Shown: positions 1 to 8,100 of the stretch, piece after piece
How positions within the stretch are numbered: position 1 is the stretch's first letter
How the letters are laid out: every line of letters starts with the position of its first letter
NCBI GenBank assembly: GCA_038209155.1
Contig: JBBQYA010000005.1
Span: 1-52,679 of the forward strand
DNA length: 52,679 nt
Direction of reading: 5' to 3'
Source of the DNA: JBBQYA01 sp038209155
Lineage (GTDB): Bacteria > Bacteroidota > Bacteroidia > Sphingobacteriales > Sphingobacteriaceae
Made by a program: the position numbers and the translations under genes
Notes under the pieces: model-generated
Told to the model about the DNA's origin: nothing
Database searches by the model: none
The model's input: only the letters and a program-made list of their open reading frames with translations

Positions 1-126
1 AAACTTTCACCATTAAAATATTCATTCTTGTTTTAGGCTGGTTGGATTTTTGGCTCTTTTGCAAGTTTTAGTTTGTTTAATAGCATAGATGTACTGCAAA
101 TGTGCCAAATTAATTTGAAGAACTAG

Positions 127-228
127 AAATATTTTAAACTCAATAAATGTCTTCCTACTAGTTATTCATTAAGAACAATCGGAAGCGCAAGTTTACAAAG
201 TGGTTTCGGTGTGAAGTTTGGTTTTTAG
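127..228 (+). pseudogene. possible C-terminal remnant of an outer membrane protein
   Basis: After a stop at 124-126 the frame reads 33 codons with no start codon. It ends in a stretch (SLRTIGSASLQSGFGVKFGF) that looks like the last beta-strand of an outer membrane barrel, with alternating residues and a terminal Phe. The same frame from base 1 gives an 11-codon tail ending at 34-36, which could be the true end of a gene cut by the window edge. Together these could be a duplicated or decayed 3' gene end. The call is weak and rests only on the terminal strand pattern. Confidence 0.25.
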
Positions 229-252
229 ATTTGTTTTTGCGAATTAAAACCC

Positions 253-289
253 AAAAAAAAACCTCCAGCTTTTAAACTGGAGGTTTTTT
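253..289 (-). terminator. intrinsic terminator of the toxin-antitoxin operon
   Basis: CCTCCAG (262-268) pairs with CTGGAGG (277-283). The stem is flanked by an A run and a T run, so it can work in both directions. It lies about 60 bases past the antitoxin stop. The hairpin core is identical, base for base, to the one at 1971-2009. Confidence 0.85.
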
Positions 290-348
290 ATTGTTTAATT
301 TTTTCTTTTTTTTAAAACTGCAATTTTAAAAAGGCAAGTAGCAATTTA

Positions 349-1353
349 TTAAATCTGATTTAGTTCAAAAGCATATTCATAACTAATAATTTTTTTTTCT
401 TTTTCGTTCTTCTTCCACGCTTCTTCTAAATGGCTCATTTCAATTATGTCATTGGTGCTTGTAGAATTAAATGCAGAAACTACTTTTTCTAAAACTGCTA
501 ATTCTTCCTTCGAAAACAATTCAGGATTAAATGGTCTGTGTTTTCTTGCTTTGAATTTTTCGCTGGTATTGCCATTTGGAAATTGACTATATATGATTTC
601 TATCTCATTTTTATTAACTAAATATTCGAAAATACTTTGAAAGTTGTTGGGCACAGGACCCATATCAATTGCTCTGTATCTTACGCCACTCATTGAAAAA
701 CATGTTTGTTTAAACATTAAGAAATCAGCATAAAATAACAGTTTGTTCATCTTAGTTTTGTAAGGAGCAATCTTCTCCGAAAAATAAACTATCATTTCAC
801 TCAATTTTTCAAAATTTGGATTTCGGTATCCTGAATAAATATCTGCAAGATGATTTCCAAGTAAGTAATCTTTTAAATTGAAATTAAATAGATTTCGATT
901 TCTTTCTTCAATTATTAATTGTGCTTTTTGATTATACTTTACTTTAATTTTATCCTCAATTGAATCACACAAGGTTACCATTTCAATAAACTTCTCAGGA
1001 TCGTCTATCATTTGTATCAATCGGGCATTAGACACACTAGGCATTTCTCCAGCTTCATATTGGCGATAACTATTTATTCCAAAACCTAAAATTTCCGACA
1101 TTTTCGATGCCGCTAAACCGTATTTATCTCTTATTCTAATTATTTCAATAGTAAAGGGGATATTATATTTAGCTCGATATTGATTATACAACTGATTTAT
1201 GTTTATCTCATCTAATGCGGTGGTCGTAAACTGTTCACCGCTATCTTCACATTTGTAAAAATGAAAAATAATTTCAAATGTTTCCTTTCTGAATTCCATT
1301 GACCTTTTTTCTCTTATCAATTTCATTTCTTTACCTGTGATTGGACTGTTCAT
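349..1353 (-). CDS. type II antitoxin: MqsA-like N-terminus, HTH and Panacea (DUF4065) domain
   Basis: Antitoxin of a two-gene toxin-antitoxin module, expected to bind and neutralise the toxin encoded just upstream and to repress the operon. The N-terminus (SPITGKEM, residues 3-10) resembles MqsA-type antitoxins in which the zinc-ribbon cysteines are replaced. Residues about 65-125 form an XRE-like helix-turn-helix (GLAASKMSEILGFGINSYRQ). Residues about 180-310 match the Panacea/DUF4065 domain (KMNKLLFYADFLMF, then YRAIDMGPVPNNF). Panacea domains are known as versatile antitoxin modules. It follows the toxin gene by 7 bases and shares its transcript. At 334 aa it looks full length and intact. 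Confidence 0.85.
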   Translation of the reverse strand: MNSPITGKEMKLIREKRSMEFRKETFEIIFHFYKCEDSGEQFTTTALDEININQLYNQYRAKYNIPFTIEIIRIRDKYGLAASKMSEILGFGINSYRQYEAGEMPSVSNARLIQMIDDPEKFIEMVTLCDSIEDKIKVKYNQKAQLIIEERNRNLFNFNLKDYLLGNHLADIYSGYRNPNFEKLSEMIVYFSEKIAPYKTKMNKLLFYADFLMFKQTCFSMSGVRYRAIDMGPVPNNFQSIFEYLVNKNEIEIIYSQFPNGNTSEKFKARKHRPFNPELFSKEELAVLEKVVSAFNSTSTNDIIEMSHLEEAWKKNEKEKKIISYEYAFELNQI

Positions 1354-1360
1354 GATTAAA

Positions 1361-1657
1361 TTATTTAAAAGGATAGTTTATTTTGCGTTCTGCCAGATGA
1401 AATGAAATACAGATTACACTACTATTTGGAGAACTCATAGTGATTTTTATGTATACTTCTTTTTTATTTACCATTTTGCCAAACACCCACATGTTTGCAC
1501 CTTTATTTAATTTTTCTTCTAATGGCCCTTCACTGTAATCTTTTATTTCAAGGGCTTCGATTATGGTTTTACGTTCAATTGGTCGAAGTTCTAAATCTAC
1601 CAAAGCTTGTGCATTCTTACCTCTTTCATCTCGGAAGAGAATATCCCAAAACTTCAT
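1361..1657 (-). CDS. MqsR-like toxin, N-terminus probably cut off by a one-base frameshift
   Basis: First gene of the module. Residues DERGKNAQ, DYSEGP, MWVFGK, VYIKI and ICISFH follow the pattern of the small MqsR-related toxins of Bacteroidota, which I recall as about 110 aa. The first ATG in frame (1657) gives only 98 aa. The 15 codons upstream stay open and read TEAEAIYFLKNFKEK, which fits the family N-terminus, but no ATG lies in that frame. An ATG at 1706-1704 is out of frame by one base: removing T1703 would give M-T-E-A-E and a 114-aa protein. Restarting at 1657, behind AAAGAG, would make a shortened and possibly weakened toxin. Toxin identity is likely; its activity is doubtful. Confidence 0.7.
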   Translation of the reverse strand: MKFWDILFRDERGKNAQALVDLELRPIERKTIIEALEIKDYSEGPLEEKLNKGANMWVFGKMVNKKEVYIKITMSSPNSSVICISFHLAERKINYPFK

Positions 1658-1725
1658 TTTCTCTTTGAAGTTTTTTAAAAAGTAGATAGCTTCTGCTTCT
1701 GTACATATACTTTTATTAAGTGCTT

Positions 1726-1754
1726 CAAATGTAATATTATTTATGTATTTACAA
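1726..1754 (-). promoter_or_regulatory. promoter of the toxin-antitoxin operon
   Basis: Read on the minus strand, TTG (1754-1752) is followed after 18 bases by TACATTTG (1733-1726). This fits the Bacteroidota -33 TTG / -7 TAnnTTTG pattern. Transcription would start near 1720, just upstream of the out-of-frame ATG at 1706. Confidence 0.6.
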
Positions 1755-1766
1755 CTATAAAGTTGT
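1751..1766. promoter_or_regulatory. inverted repeat, likely antitoxin operator
   Basis: ACAACT-ATAA-AGTTGT is a perfect 6-base inverted repeat that covers the -33 element of the toxin-antitoxin promoter. This is where the antitoxin would be expected to bind to repress its own operon. The binding partner is an inference. Confidence 0.5.
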
Positions 1767-1970
1767 ATAATAATTCAATATAAATATTAATTCAATCTTA
1801 AAGTATTATTTTTTTATTTTATAGATAAATTATTTCTTCGAAAATAATTGCGAATATCATAATCTACCTTTTTCGTTTTTTATTTGAAAAACACTTTAAT
1901 TCTGTGACTTAAACCCAATTTTTAATTATTTAGAAACAATAAATTAAGAATATTCCCAAAAAAAAAATCC

Positions 1971-2009
1971 AAAAAAAAAACCTCCAGCTTTTAAACTGGA
2001 GGTTTTTTT
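1971..2009 (-). terminator. intrinsic terminator of the large T9SS gene
   Basis: CCTCCAG (1981-1987) pairs with CTGGAGG (1996-2002) within A and T runs. It lies just past the stop at 2032. The hairpin and loop are identical to the terminator at 253-289 on the other side of the toxin-antitoxin module. Confidence 0.85.
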
Positions 2010-2031
2010 AAAAATCTAAAAAAAATTCAAA

Positions 2032-5000
2032 TTAGTTTACTTTAATCTTTTCTGTTCTCACACCTTTTGCAGTTTGAACTTTAACAACATAAATTCCTTT
2101 TGCAAAATTTACTGTTGAAATTTGTAAGATATTAGAAGCATTTGTAGAATTATAAACCATCTGACCTAACATATTTACCATTGTTAAATTTACTATTGGC
2201 TCATTAGTTTTAATGTTTAATAAATCATTTGTCGGATTTGGATAAATTAAAACTTCTGTTCTTGATAAATTAGTTATTCCAGAAGTTGGAGAAACATCAG
2301 ACAACCTTCTTGGTAAAATTTGGTATCCAGAATTTTTCGGATCTGAACTATCAAACTGACCACCAATACCAATAATTGTTTGTGCACCAACTGGGACAGG
2401 AGCAGTAAATAATGCAGTAACATCTGCATCGACTCTTACATCAATTGTATCTAAACCATTATTGAACTTAGCAGTAAAACCAGAAGTTCCTACTCCCCAA
2501 GTTGCAGGGTTAACTATTGTATACCCATTAAATTGAATCAAATCAGATTCAGTTGTTTCGCTTAAAGCAGTAACAATTGTTGGAGTTTTAACTGGATTTC
2601 CAGAAGAAATAAATTTAATAGAATCCGGGTTTATTTGATTTAAACCATTAAAAGGTGATAAAACTCCAAACACTTCAATACTATCACCTTCTAAAGCTGT
2701 ATAACCTAAGTTAGCTGCTCCTTCAAAAACACCGATACCAGCAGTTTGATCAATAATAGTGATTTGTAATCCTGCTGGACGTAAATTAATACCATAAACC
2801 ATTCCTCTTACTCTCACTCTAGTTGTTAAAGGAAAAGTAGGATTTCCGTTTGCATCATTTATTCTTAAAGTAGCAATTGGAGTAACTGCTAATGCTGGAA
2901 GATCATCATCATTAATAGTAACTGTGAAAATTGAATCAGCTCCAATACTTGAATTATTAGTTGCATTACTTAATCGGAAAACAATAGTTTCAGCACCTTC
3001 GGTGATTGCATCATTAATAATGGTAGCCATTACTATTTGTTGTGCACTTGAGCTTGCTGGGAAAGTAACAGTTGAAGTAGTAAAAGTATAATCTGTTCCA
3101 GCTGTAGCAGTAGTTCCAGTAGTTTTAACTGAAACTGTTACAGAAGTAGCACTTGTATTGGCTCCAGAAATATCAATTGGTAAATTTGCCATAAGAGCGC
3201 TTTCAGAAATCGAAATACCTGCAGAAGCAAATTTCACAATTGGATTTACAGGAACTACCCCAGAACCTGGAGTAACTGCCTCAAAATTTGTAGCTATTCT
3301 AATTCCATCAATTGTTAAAAAAGGAGAACTTGCTGTAGTTCCTTGTCTTAATCCGAAAGTTGCTAGTTCTGTTGCATCTGCTTCAGAAACTACAGCGGTT
3401 GCAGAAGAAGTTGCTGGTTCTGGTTGACCCAAAACTGGATTAACAAATAAATTTACTTCATCATTAGTAACACCTGCTACAAAAGCATATTTTAAAACTA
3501 ATAAATAAGTTGTTCCTAAATTATAAACTGTTGGGCTATAAACCGCTGTTGCTGCACCAGTAGATTTAGAAACTCCAAATTGGATTCCTGCACCACTAGA
3601 TTTTACGAAAACTCTTCCTCTAAATTCAATTCCTATTGGATTTGGACCTAAATGGAAAAAATAATCTCCTGTTTTTGCAGTATCAATCTTTACAAACATA
3701 GAAGCATAAACATTACCAGAAACTAAAGAATCAGTTCTGAAATTTTTGTTTACATCTTCTCCGAAGGTTTTTAAAATAACAGCATTACCAACACCAGCAG
3801 ACGGAGAACCCGCAAAACTTAAACCACCAGTTGTTACAGTTTGAGGATTTAAAGTACTTGGAGGAGTTCCAGATGCATTATAAGCATTACTTAAAAGTGT
3901 TGTTCCTGCTGTATAAGAAAAATCTTCTAAGAATCCTGTTGGAGGAACTGGAATGTCATTATCAATTATAGATAATGTGAAAACTGAATCGGCTCCAATT
4001 GTTGCATTATTAGTTGAATTTCTTAAAACGAAAGTTATTGTTTCTAAACTTTCTCCTATAAGGTCATCAATAATTGCAACTGAGACTGTTTGATTTGCAG
4101 ATGAAGAAGCAGGGAAAGTAACTGTTTGCGGACTTGTAAAAGTAAAGTCTGTTCCATCGGTAGCGGTTCCACCAGTCAAAACAACTTGAACTGCTGTTCC
4201 ATTTGCATTTGGATTTGCAATCGTAACATTGATATTGAAATTCGCTAAACCTTCAGAAACTGAATTAGTAACTGGAGCAAAAGAAACGGTAGGATCAAGA
4301 GAAACACCAGAACCTGGGGTTACATCTGCATAAGTTGTTCCTACTCGAATACCATCTAATACTAAATTTGCAGATTTTGAATTTGTTCCTTGTCTAATAC
4401 CAATGCTAGAAATAGCAGTAGCATCAGTTTCCGTTAATAAAGCGGTTGCGTTTGAAATAGCTGGTTCAGTACCACCCAAAGTTGGGTTTACAAAAAGTTT
4501 AACTTCATCATTGGTAGCACCTGCTATAATTGAATATTTTACAACTAATAAATAAGTAGTTCCTAAAGTATATAGAGTTGGGTCAAAAACTGCAACCGTT
4601 TCATTTCCAGATTTAGAAATACCAAACTGTAATCCAGCCCCGCTACTTTTTACGAAAACTCTTCCTCTAAATTCTGTTCCAATAGGAGTAGGAGCGAAGT
4701 GAAAGAAATAATCTCCACCAACTCTTGCTGTATCTATTCTTACAAACATTGAAGCGTAAACAGTACCAGAGGTAATCGCAGATGCTGTGAATGATTTGTT
4801 TACATCTTCTCCTGTTGGCAAAAGATTTAAAGCGTTTCCAACATTTGCAGATGGAGAACCCGCAAAATTAAGTCCTGATGAGGAAACAGTTTGAAGATTA
4901 ACAGTACTTGGAGGAGTTCCAGATGCATTATATCCATTTGAAACTAAAGTAGTTCCAGCAGTGTAGATAAAATCTTCTGTGAACAATGCTCCTGAAACTG

Positions 5001-5340
5001 GAGCTGCATTTACCGTAATAACTCCTGCCATACCTACTCCGCCTATGCTGCCATGAGCAATACAATAGTAAGGAACTACACCAACTGAAGTTAAAACAAC
5101 AATTTTAGTTTGGTTAGCAGAATTCATTGGAAAACTAGGAATGGTAGTGTTATCATCTGAAACTGTTGGATGATTTCCACCAACCCATTGAAAAAATACG
5201 GTATCACCTAAATTAATTGTGATATTTGCTGGTGTGTAGGCGTTGCTGCTTACCGCTACTGTTGTGGTTGTTGCCATTGTAATCATTGGTGATAATCCAA
5301 TTAAAAGCAATAAAACTTTTGTAAAGTAATTTTTTGTCAT
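2032..5340 (-). CDS. T9SS-secreted multidomain protein with cupredoxin and Calx-beta domains
   Basis: Large exported protein of 1102 aa. Residues 1-23 are a signal peptide. Residues about 25-110 form a plastocyanin/pseudoazurin-like cupredoxin domain with all four type 1 copper ligands visible (H57, C93, H96, M104). Two copies of a roughly 230-residue lectin-like module follow (each starts EDF.YTAGTTL and contains GEDVNK and FRGRVFVKSSGAG), each followed by a Calx-beta domain (TATDGTDFTF and TATAGTDYTF regions). Residues about 820-1015 look like an OB-fold or DUF5689-type segment. The last about 75 residues are a type A T9SS sorting domain (YPNPTNDLLNI ... GIYVVKVQT). It is probably held at the surface or released. 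The copper domain suggests electron transfer or copper binding; the substrate of the repeated modules is unknown. Confidence 0.85.
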   Translation of the reverse strand: MTKNYFTKVLLLLIGLSPMITMATTTTVAVSSNAYTPANITINLGDTVFFQWVGGNHPTVSDDNTTIPSFPMNSANQTKIVVLTSVGVVPYYCIAHGSIGGVGMAGVITVNAAPVSGALFTEDFIYTAGTTLVSNGYNASGTPPSTVNLQTVSSSGLNFAGSPSANVGNALNLLPTGEDVNKSFTASAITSGTVYASMFVRIDTARVGGDYFFHFAPTPIGTEFRGRVFVKSSGAGLQFGISKSGNETVAVFDPTLYTLGTTYLLVVKYSIIAGATNDEVKLFVNPTLGGTEPAISNATALLTETDATAISSIGIRQGTNSKSANLVLDGIRVGTTYADVTPGSGVSLDPTVSFAPVTNSVSEGLANFNINVTIANPNANGTAVQVVLTGGTATDGTDFTFTSPQTVTFPASSSANQTVSVAIIDDLIGESLETITFVLRNSTNNATIGADSVFTLSIIDNDIPVPPTGFLEDFSYTAGTTLLSNAYNASGTPPSTLNPQTVTTGGLSFAGSPSAGVGNAVILKTFGEDVNKNFRTDSLVSGNVYASMFVKIDTAKTGDYFFHLGPNPIGIEFRGRVFVKSSGAGIQFGVSKSTGAATAVYSPTVYNLGTTYLLVLKYAFVAGVTNDEVNLFVNPVLGQPEPATSSATAVVSEADATELATFGLRQGTTASSPFLTIDGIRIATNFEAVTPGSGVVPVNPIVKFASAGISISESALMANLPIDISGANTSATSVTVSVKTTGTTATAGTDYTFTTSTVTFPASSSAQQIVMATIINDAITEGAETIVFRLSNATNNSSIGADSIFTVTINDDDLPALAVTPIATLRINDANGNPTFPLTTRVRVRGMVYGINLRPAGLQITIIDQTAGIGVFEGAANLGYTALEGDSIEVFGVLSPFNGLNQINPDSIKFISSGNPVKTPTIVTALSETTESDLIQFNGYTIVNPATWGVGTSGFTAKFNNGLDTIDVRVDADVTALFTAPVPVGAQTIIGIGGQFDSSDPKNSGYQILPRRLSDVSPTSGITNLSRTEVLIYPNPTNDLLNIKTNEPIVNLTMVNMLGQMVYNSTNASNILQISTVNFAKGIYVVKVQTAKGVRTEKIKVN

Positions 5341-5374
5341 AATCTTTTTGTTAAATAATATAATTAGTAAAACT

Positions 5375-5404
5375 CAAATAAAAAAATGCTGTTTATTCTG
5401 CAAA
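5375..5404 (-). promoter_or_regulatory. probable promoter of the large T9SS gene
   Basis: On the minus strand TTTG (5404-5401), 18 bases, then TTTATTTG (5382-5375), one base off the TAnnTTTG consensus. The start would fall near 5369, about 29 bases before the ATG. Confidence 0.4.
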
Positions 5405-5485
5405 AGTAATATTTCAATATAAAGTTAATGTTAAATCTTATAATGAATTTTAAACTTCTTGGCAATAAATGCATAATAACTTAAA

Positions 5486-6679
5486 ATGAATAATCTTCCA
5501 ATCGCAGTTTTCCCCGAAATTACTCTTGCTAATGCAGATACCAAACTTTCCGACATCGCTTTATTGGTAAAAAATAATTCTAGAATTAGTTTTGAACAAG
5601 GTGTTTATTTGTACGAGAAGGCAGATATTGGCTTTCTTGGCCTTCTTGCGAACTTTGTACGAGAACAGAAAAACGGAAATTTTACATATTTCAATCGTAA
5701 TTTTCATATTGAACCAACTAATATTTGTGTGTTCACTTGCAAATTTTGTTCATATTCAAGATTATTGAAAGAACAACATGAAGGTTGGGTTTTAACCGAT
5801 GAACAAATGTTGGACATTGTAAAATCTTATCAAGGCAAACCAGTAACAGAGGTTCATATCGTTGGTGGAGTACATCCCAAACTTACTTTACCTTATTTTG
5901 AAAGCCTTATTTCTCGAATTAAAATCATCAGTCCAGATTTACATGTCAAAGCTTTTACGGCAGTGGAATACGAATATATGTTTAGAAAAGCAAAGGTGAG
6001 TGTGGAAGAAGGACTTAAAAGATTAATAGCTGCTGGTTTAGATTCAATTCCTGGCGGTGGAGCAGAAATTTTTGATGAAAAATTGAGAGCAGAAATCTGT
6101 GGAGATAAAGCTACAACGGCAGAATGGTTAGAAATACATGAAACTGCTCATCATTTAGGATTAAAATCCAATGCTACAATGCTTTATGGACATATTGAAA
6201 ACTATTCTCACCGAATAGATCACATGCAGAGATTGAGAGATTTGCAAGATAAAACAGGTGGGTTCAATACTTTTATTCCACTTAAATTTAGAAATTCTGA
6301 TAATGAAATGTCCTATGTAGATGAAGTAAGCACTATAGAGGATTTAAGAAATTATGCGGTAAGTAGAATTTATTTAGACAATTTCGATCATATTAAAGCA
6401 TATTGGCCAATGATTGGTAGATCTACTGCTCAATTATCTCTTTCTTTTGGTGTAGATGATATTGACGGAACTATTGATGACTCAACAAAAATTTATGCAA
6501 TGGCAGGTGCAGAAGATCAACATCCGCAATTAAACACCAAACAATTGGTAGAAATGATAAAAGAAGTTAGGAGACATCCAATTGAGAGAGGAACTTTGTA
6601 TGATGTTATAAAAGATTATCAAGATCATATTTTTGAACCAGAAACTGATGTTTTTTTAACTCTTCCAGTTTTAAATTAA
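5486..6679 (+). CDS. mqnE: aminofutalosine synthase (radical SAM)
   Basis: Second step of the futalosine pathway to menaquinone: it joins the MqnA product to S-adenosylmethionine to give aminodeoxyfutalosine. The radical SAM cluster motif CVFTCKFC gives C81, C85 and C88. GGGAEIF near residue 190 and ATMLYGHIE near 230 fit MqnE rather than MqnC. Its length of 397 aa is normal for the family. It heads a plus-strand operon: the phosphatase starts 9 bases later and mqnA, which makes its substrate, overlaps the phosphatase. It is divergent from the large T9SS gene. Confidence 0.92.
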   Translation: MNNLPIAVFPEITLANADTKLSDIALLVKNNSRISFEQGVYLYEKADIGFLGLLANFVREQKNGNFTYFNRNFHIEPTNICVFTCKFCSYSRLLKEQHEGWVLTDEQMLDIVKSYQGKPVTEVHIVGGVHPKLTLPYFESLISRIKIISPDLHVKAFTAVEYEYMFRKAKVSVEEGLKRLIAAGLDSIPGGGAEIFDEKLRAEICGDKATTAEWLEIHETAHHLGLKSNATMLYGHIENYSHRIDHMQRLRDLQDKTGGFNTFIPLKFRNSDNEMSYVDEVSTIEDLRNYAVSRIYLDNFDHIKAYWPMIGRSTAQLSLSFGVDDIDGTIDDSTKIYAMAGAEDQHPQLNTKQLVEMIKEVRRHPIERGTLYDVIKDYQDHIFEPETDVFLTLPVLN

Positions 6680-6688
6680 AAAAATTTA

Positions 6689-7345
6689 ATGAATTCATTT
6701 TTGGAATTATTTCCAAACAATAGTAATAACGATTTCTTAGAGAAAAATTTATTTTTTATTCGCCATGGCGAAACAGATTTTAATAAAAAAGGCATTGTTC
6801 AAGGCAGAAAAGTAAATGCCTCATTAAACGAGACGGGTAGAAATCAAGCCAAGAGTTTTTATGATTTATACAAAAATAATGGCTTTGATATGATTTACAC
6901 TTCCACCTTGAATAGATCCATTGAAACAGTTCAAAGTTTTATCGATAATGGAATTCCATTTGAAAAACTAGCAGGTCTAGATGAAATAGACTGGGGAAAC
7001 ATGGAAGGAAAAATTCCAGATGAGCATTCCAGAAAAGCATTTGAAATCACTTTGCAAAAATGGAAAAATGGTGAACTTAATCATGGAATGGAAAACGGTG
7101 AAACGCCCACACAACTCCATGACAGACAAGTACAAGCCATGAAAATTATCATGGAAAGTAAGTTTAAGAATATTTTAGTTTGTATGCATGGTCGTGCTAT
7201 GAGATTGCTTCTTTGCTATTTGTCCGAAAAGAATTTTTGTGATATGGATGACTTTCCCCATCAAAATTTATCCTTATATCATCTGTTTTATTCTAAAAAT
7301 CAATTTAATATTGTTGCTTTTAATGATTTAAAACATTTACAATGA
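6689..7345 (+). CDS. histidine phosphatase family protein
   Basis: Cytosolic phosphatase of the phosphoglycerate mutase-like superfamily. The phosphohistidine motif FIRHGETD lies at residues 23-30 (H26 is the nucleophile), with QGR near 40 and the second histidine motif CMHGRAMRL near 165. It has 218 aa and no signal peptide. It sits 9 bases after mqnE and overlaps mqnA by 4 bases, so it is probably translated together with two menaquinone enzymes. No phosphatase step is known in the futalosine pathway, so its substrate cannot be named. A housekeeping role in the same operon is equally possible. Confidence 0.85.
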   Translation: MNSFLELFPNNSNNDFLEKNLFFIRHGETDFNKKGIVQGRKVNASLNETGRNQAKSFYDLYKNNGFDMIYTSTLNRSIETVQSFIDNGIPFEKLAGLDEIDWGNMEGKIPDEHSRKAFEITLQKWKNGELNHGMENGETPTQLHDRQVQAMKIIMESKFKNILVCMHGRAMRLLLCYLSEKNFCDMDDFPHQNLSLYHLFYSKNQFNIVAFNDLKHLQ

Positions 7346-8100
7346 ATTTGATTAATGTATCTATTGTTTCGTATTTAAATTCTAGTCCATTTCTTTTAGG
7401 ACTTCAAAATTCCGAAATAAAAAATCATATAAATTTATCTTCTGATATTCCATCAGATTGTGCTAAAAAACTTATTTCGGGTAATGCCGACATAGGTTTG
7501 ATTCCAGTTGCAGCATTATTGGATTTACCTAATTATGAACTTTTTTCTGATTATTGTATTGGAGCAAATGGAGCTGTAAATTCTGTTTTTATTTTTAGCA
7601 ATACTCCAATCGAGCAAGTAAAAACAATTTATTTAGATTTTCATAGTAGAACATCAAATAAACTTGCAGAGATTTTGTGCGAAGAATTTTGGAAAATAAA
7701 ACCTGAGTTTATTGAACGCAAAAATCTAGAAACGAATGAACTAAAAATAGGAGAGGCATTCGTACAAATTGGAGATCGAACATTTGGAAAGAAAAATGAT
7801 TTTGCATTCAATTACGATTTAGCTTTTTATTGGAAAGAATTGACAGGTTTGCCTTTTGTGTTTGCAGTTTGGGCAAGTACAAAAAAACTAGATTCGCTAT
7901 TTATTCAACTTTTCAACCAAGCATTGGAATATGGTTTAAATAAACGACCAGAATTAATTTCCACTTTACCAGAAATCAAAAATTTCGATGCGGATTTTTA
8001 TTTAAATCATAATATTCAATATGATTTTTCCGATTCTCAAAAGCAAGCATTGGATTTATTTCACTTAAAAATAAAATTACAATTGACTAATAATTTCTAA
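7342..8100 (+). CDS. mqnA: chorismate dehydratase
   Basis: First committed step of the futalosine pathway: it dehydrates chorismate to 3-enolpyruvyl-benzoate, the substrate of MqnE. The family signature near the N-terminus (VSYLNSSPFLLGL) is present, as are the periplasmic-binding-protein-like pieces GNADIGLIPVAAL and ANGAVNSVFIFS. Its length of 252 aa is usual. ATG overlaps the phosphatase stop by 4 bases, which suggests coupled translation. Its last 24 bases overlap the 3' end of the convergent nucleoside phosphorylase gene. Confidence 0.88.
   Translation: MNLINVSIVSYLNSSPFLLGLQNSEIKNHINLSSDIPSDCAKKLISGNADIGLIPVAALLDLPNYELFSDYCIGANGAVNSVFIFSNTPIEQVKTIYLDFHSRTSNKLAEILCEEFWKIKPEFIERKNLETNELKIGEAFVQIGDRTFGKKNDFAFNYDLAFYWKELTGLPFVFAVWASTKKLDSLFIQLFNQALEYGLNKRPELISTLPEIKNFDADFYLNHNIQYDFSDSQKQALDLFHLKIKLQLTNNF

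Noticed and set aside
3158..3427. 89-codon plus-strand frame inside the large T9SS gene
   Set aside because: Shadow of the clearly coding minus strand, whose product has a domain order and sorting tail.
5486..6679. Possible MqnC (cyclic dehypoxanthine futalosine synthase) instead of MqnE
   Set aside because: GGGAEIF and ATMLYGHIE motifs and the link with mqnA favour MqnE.
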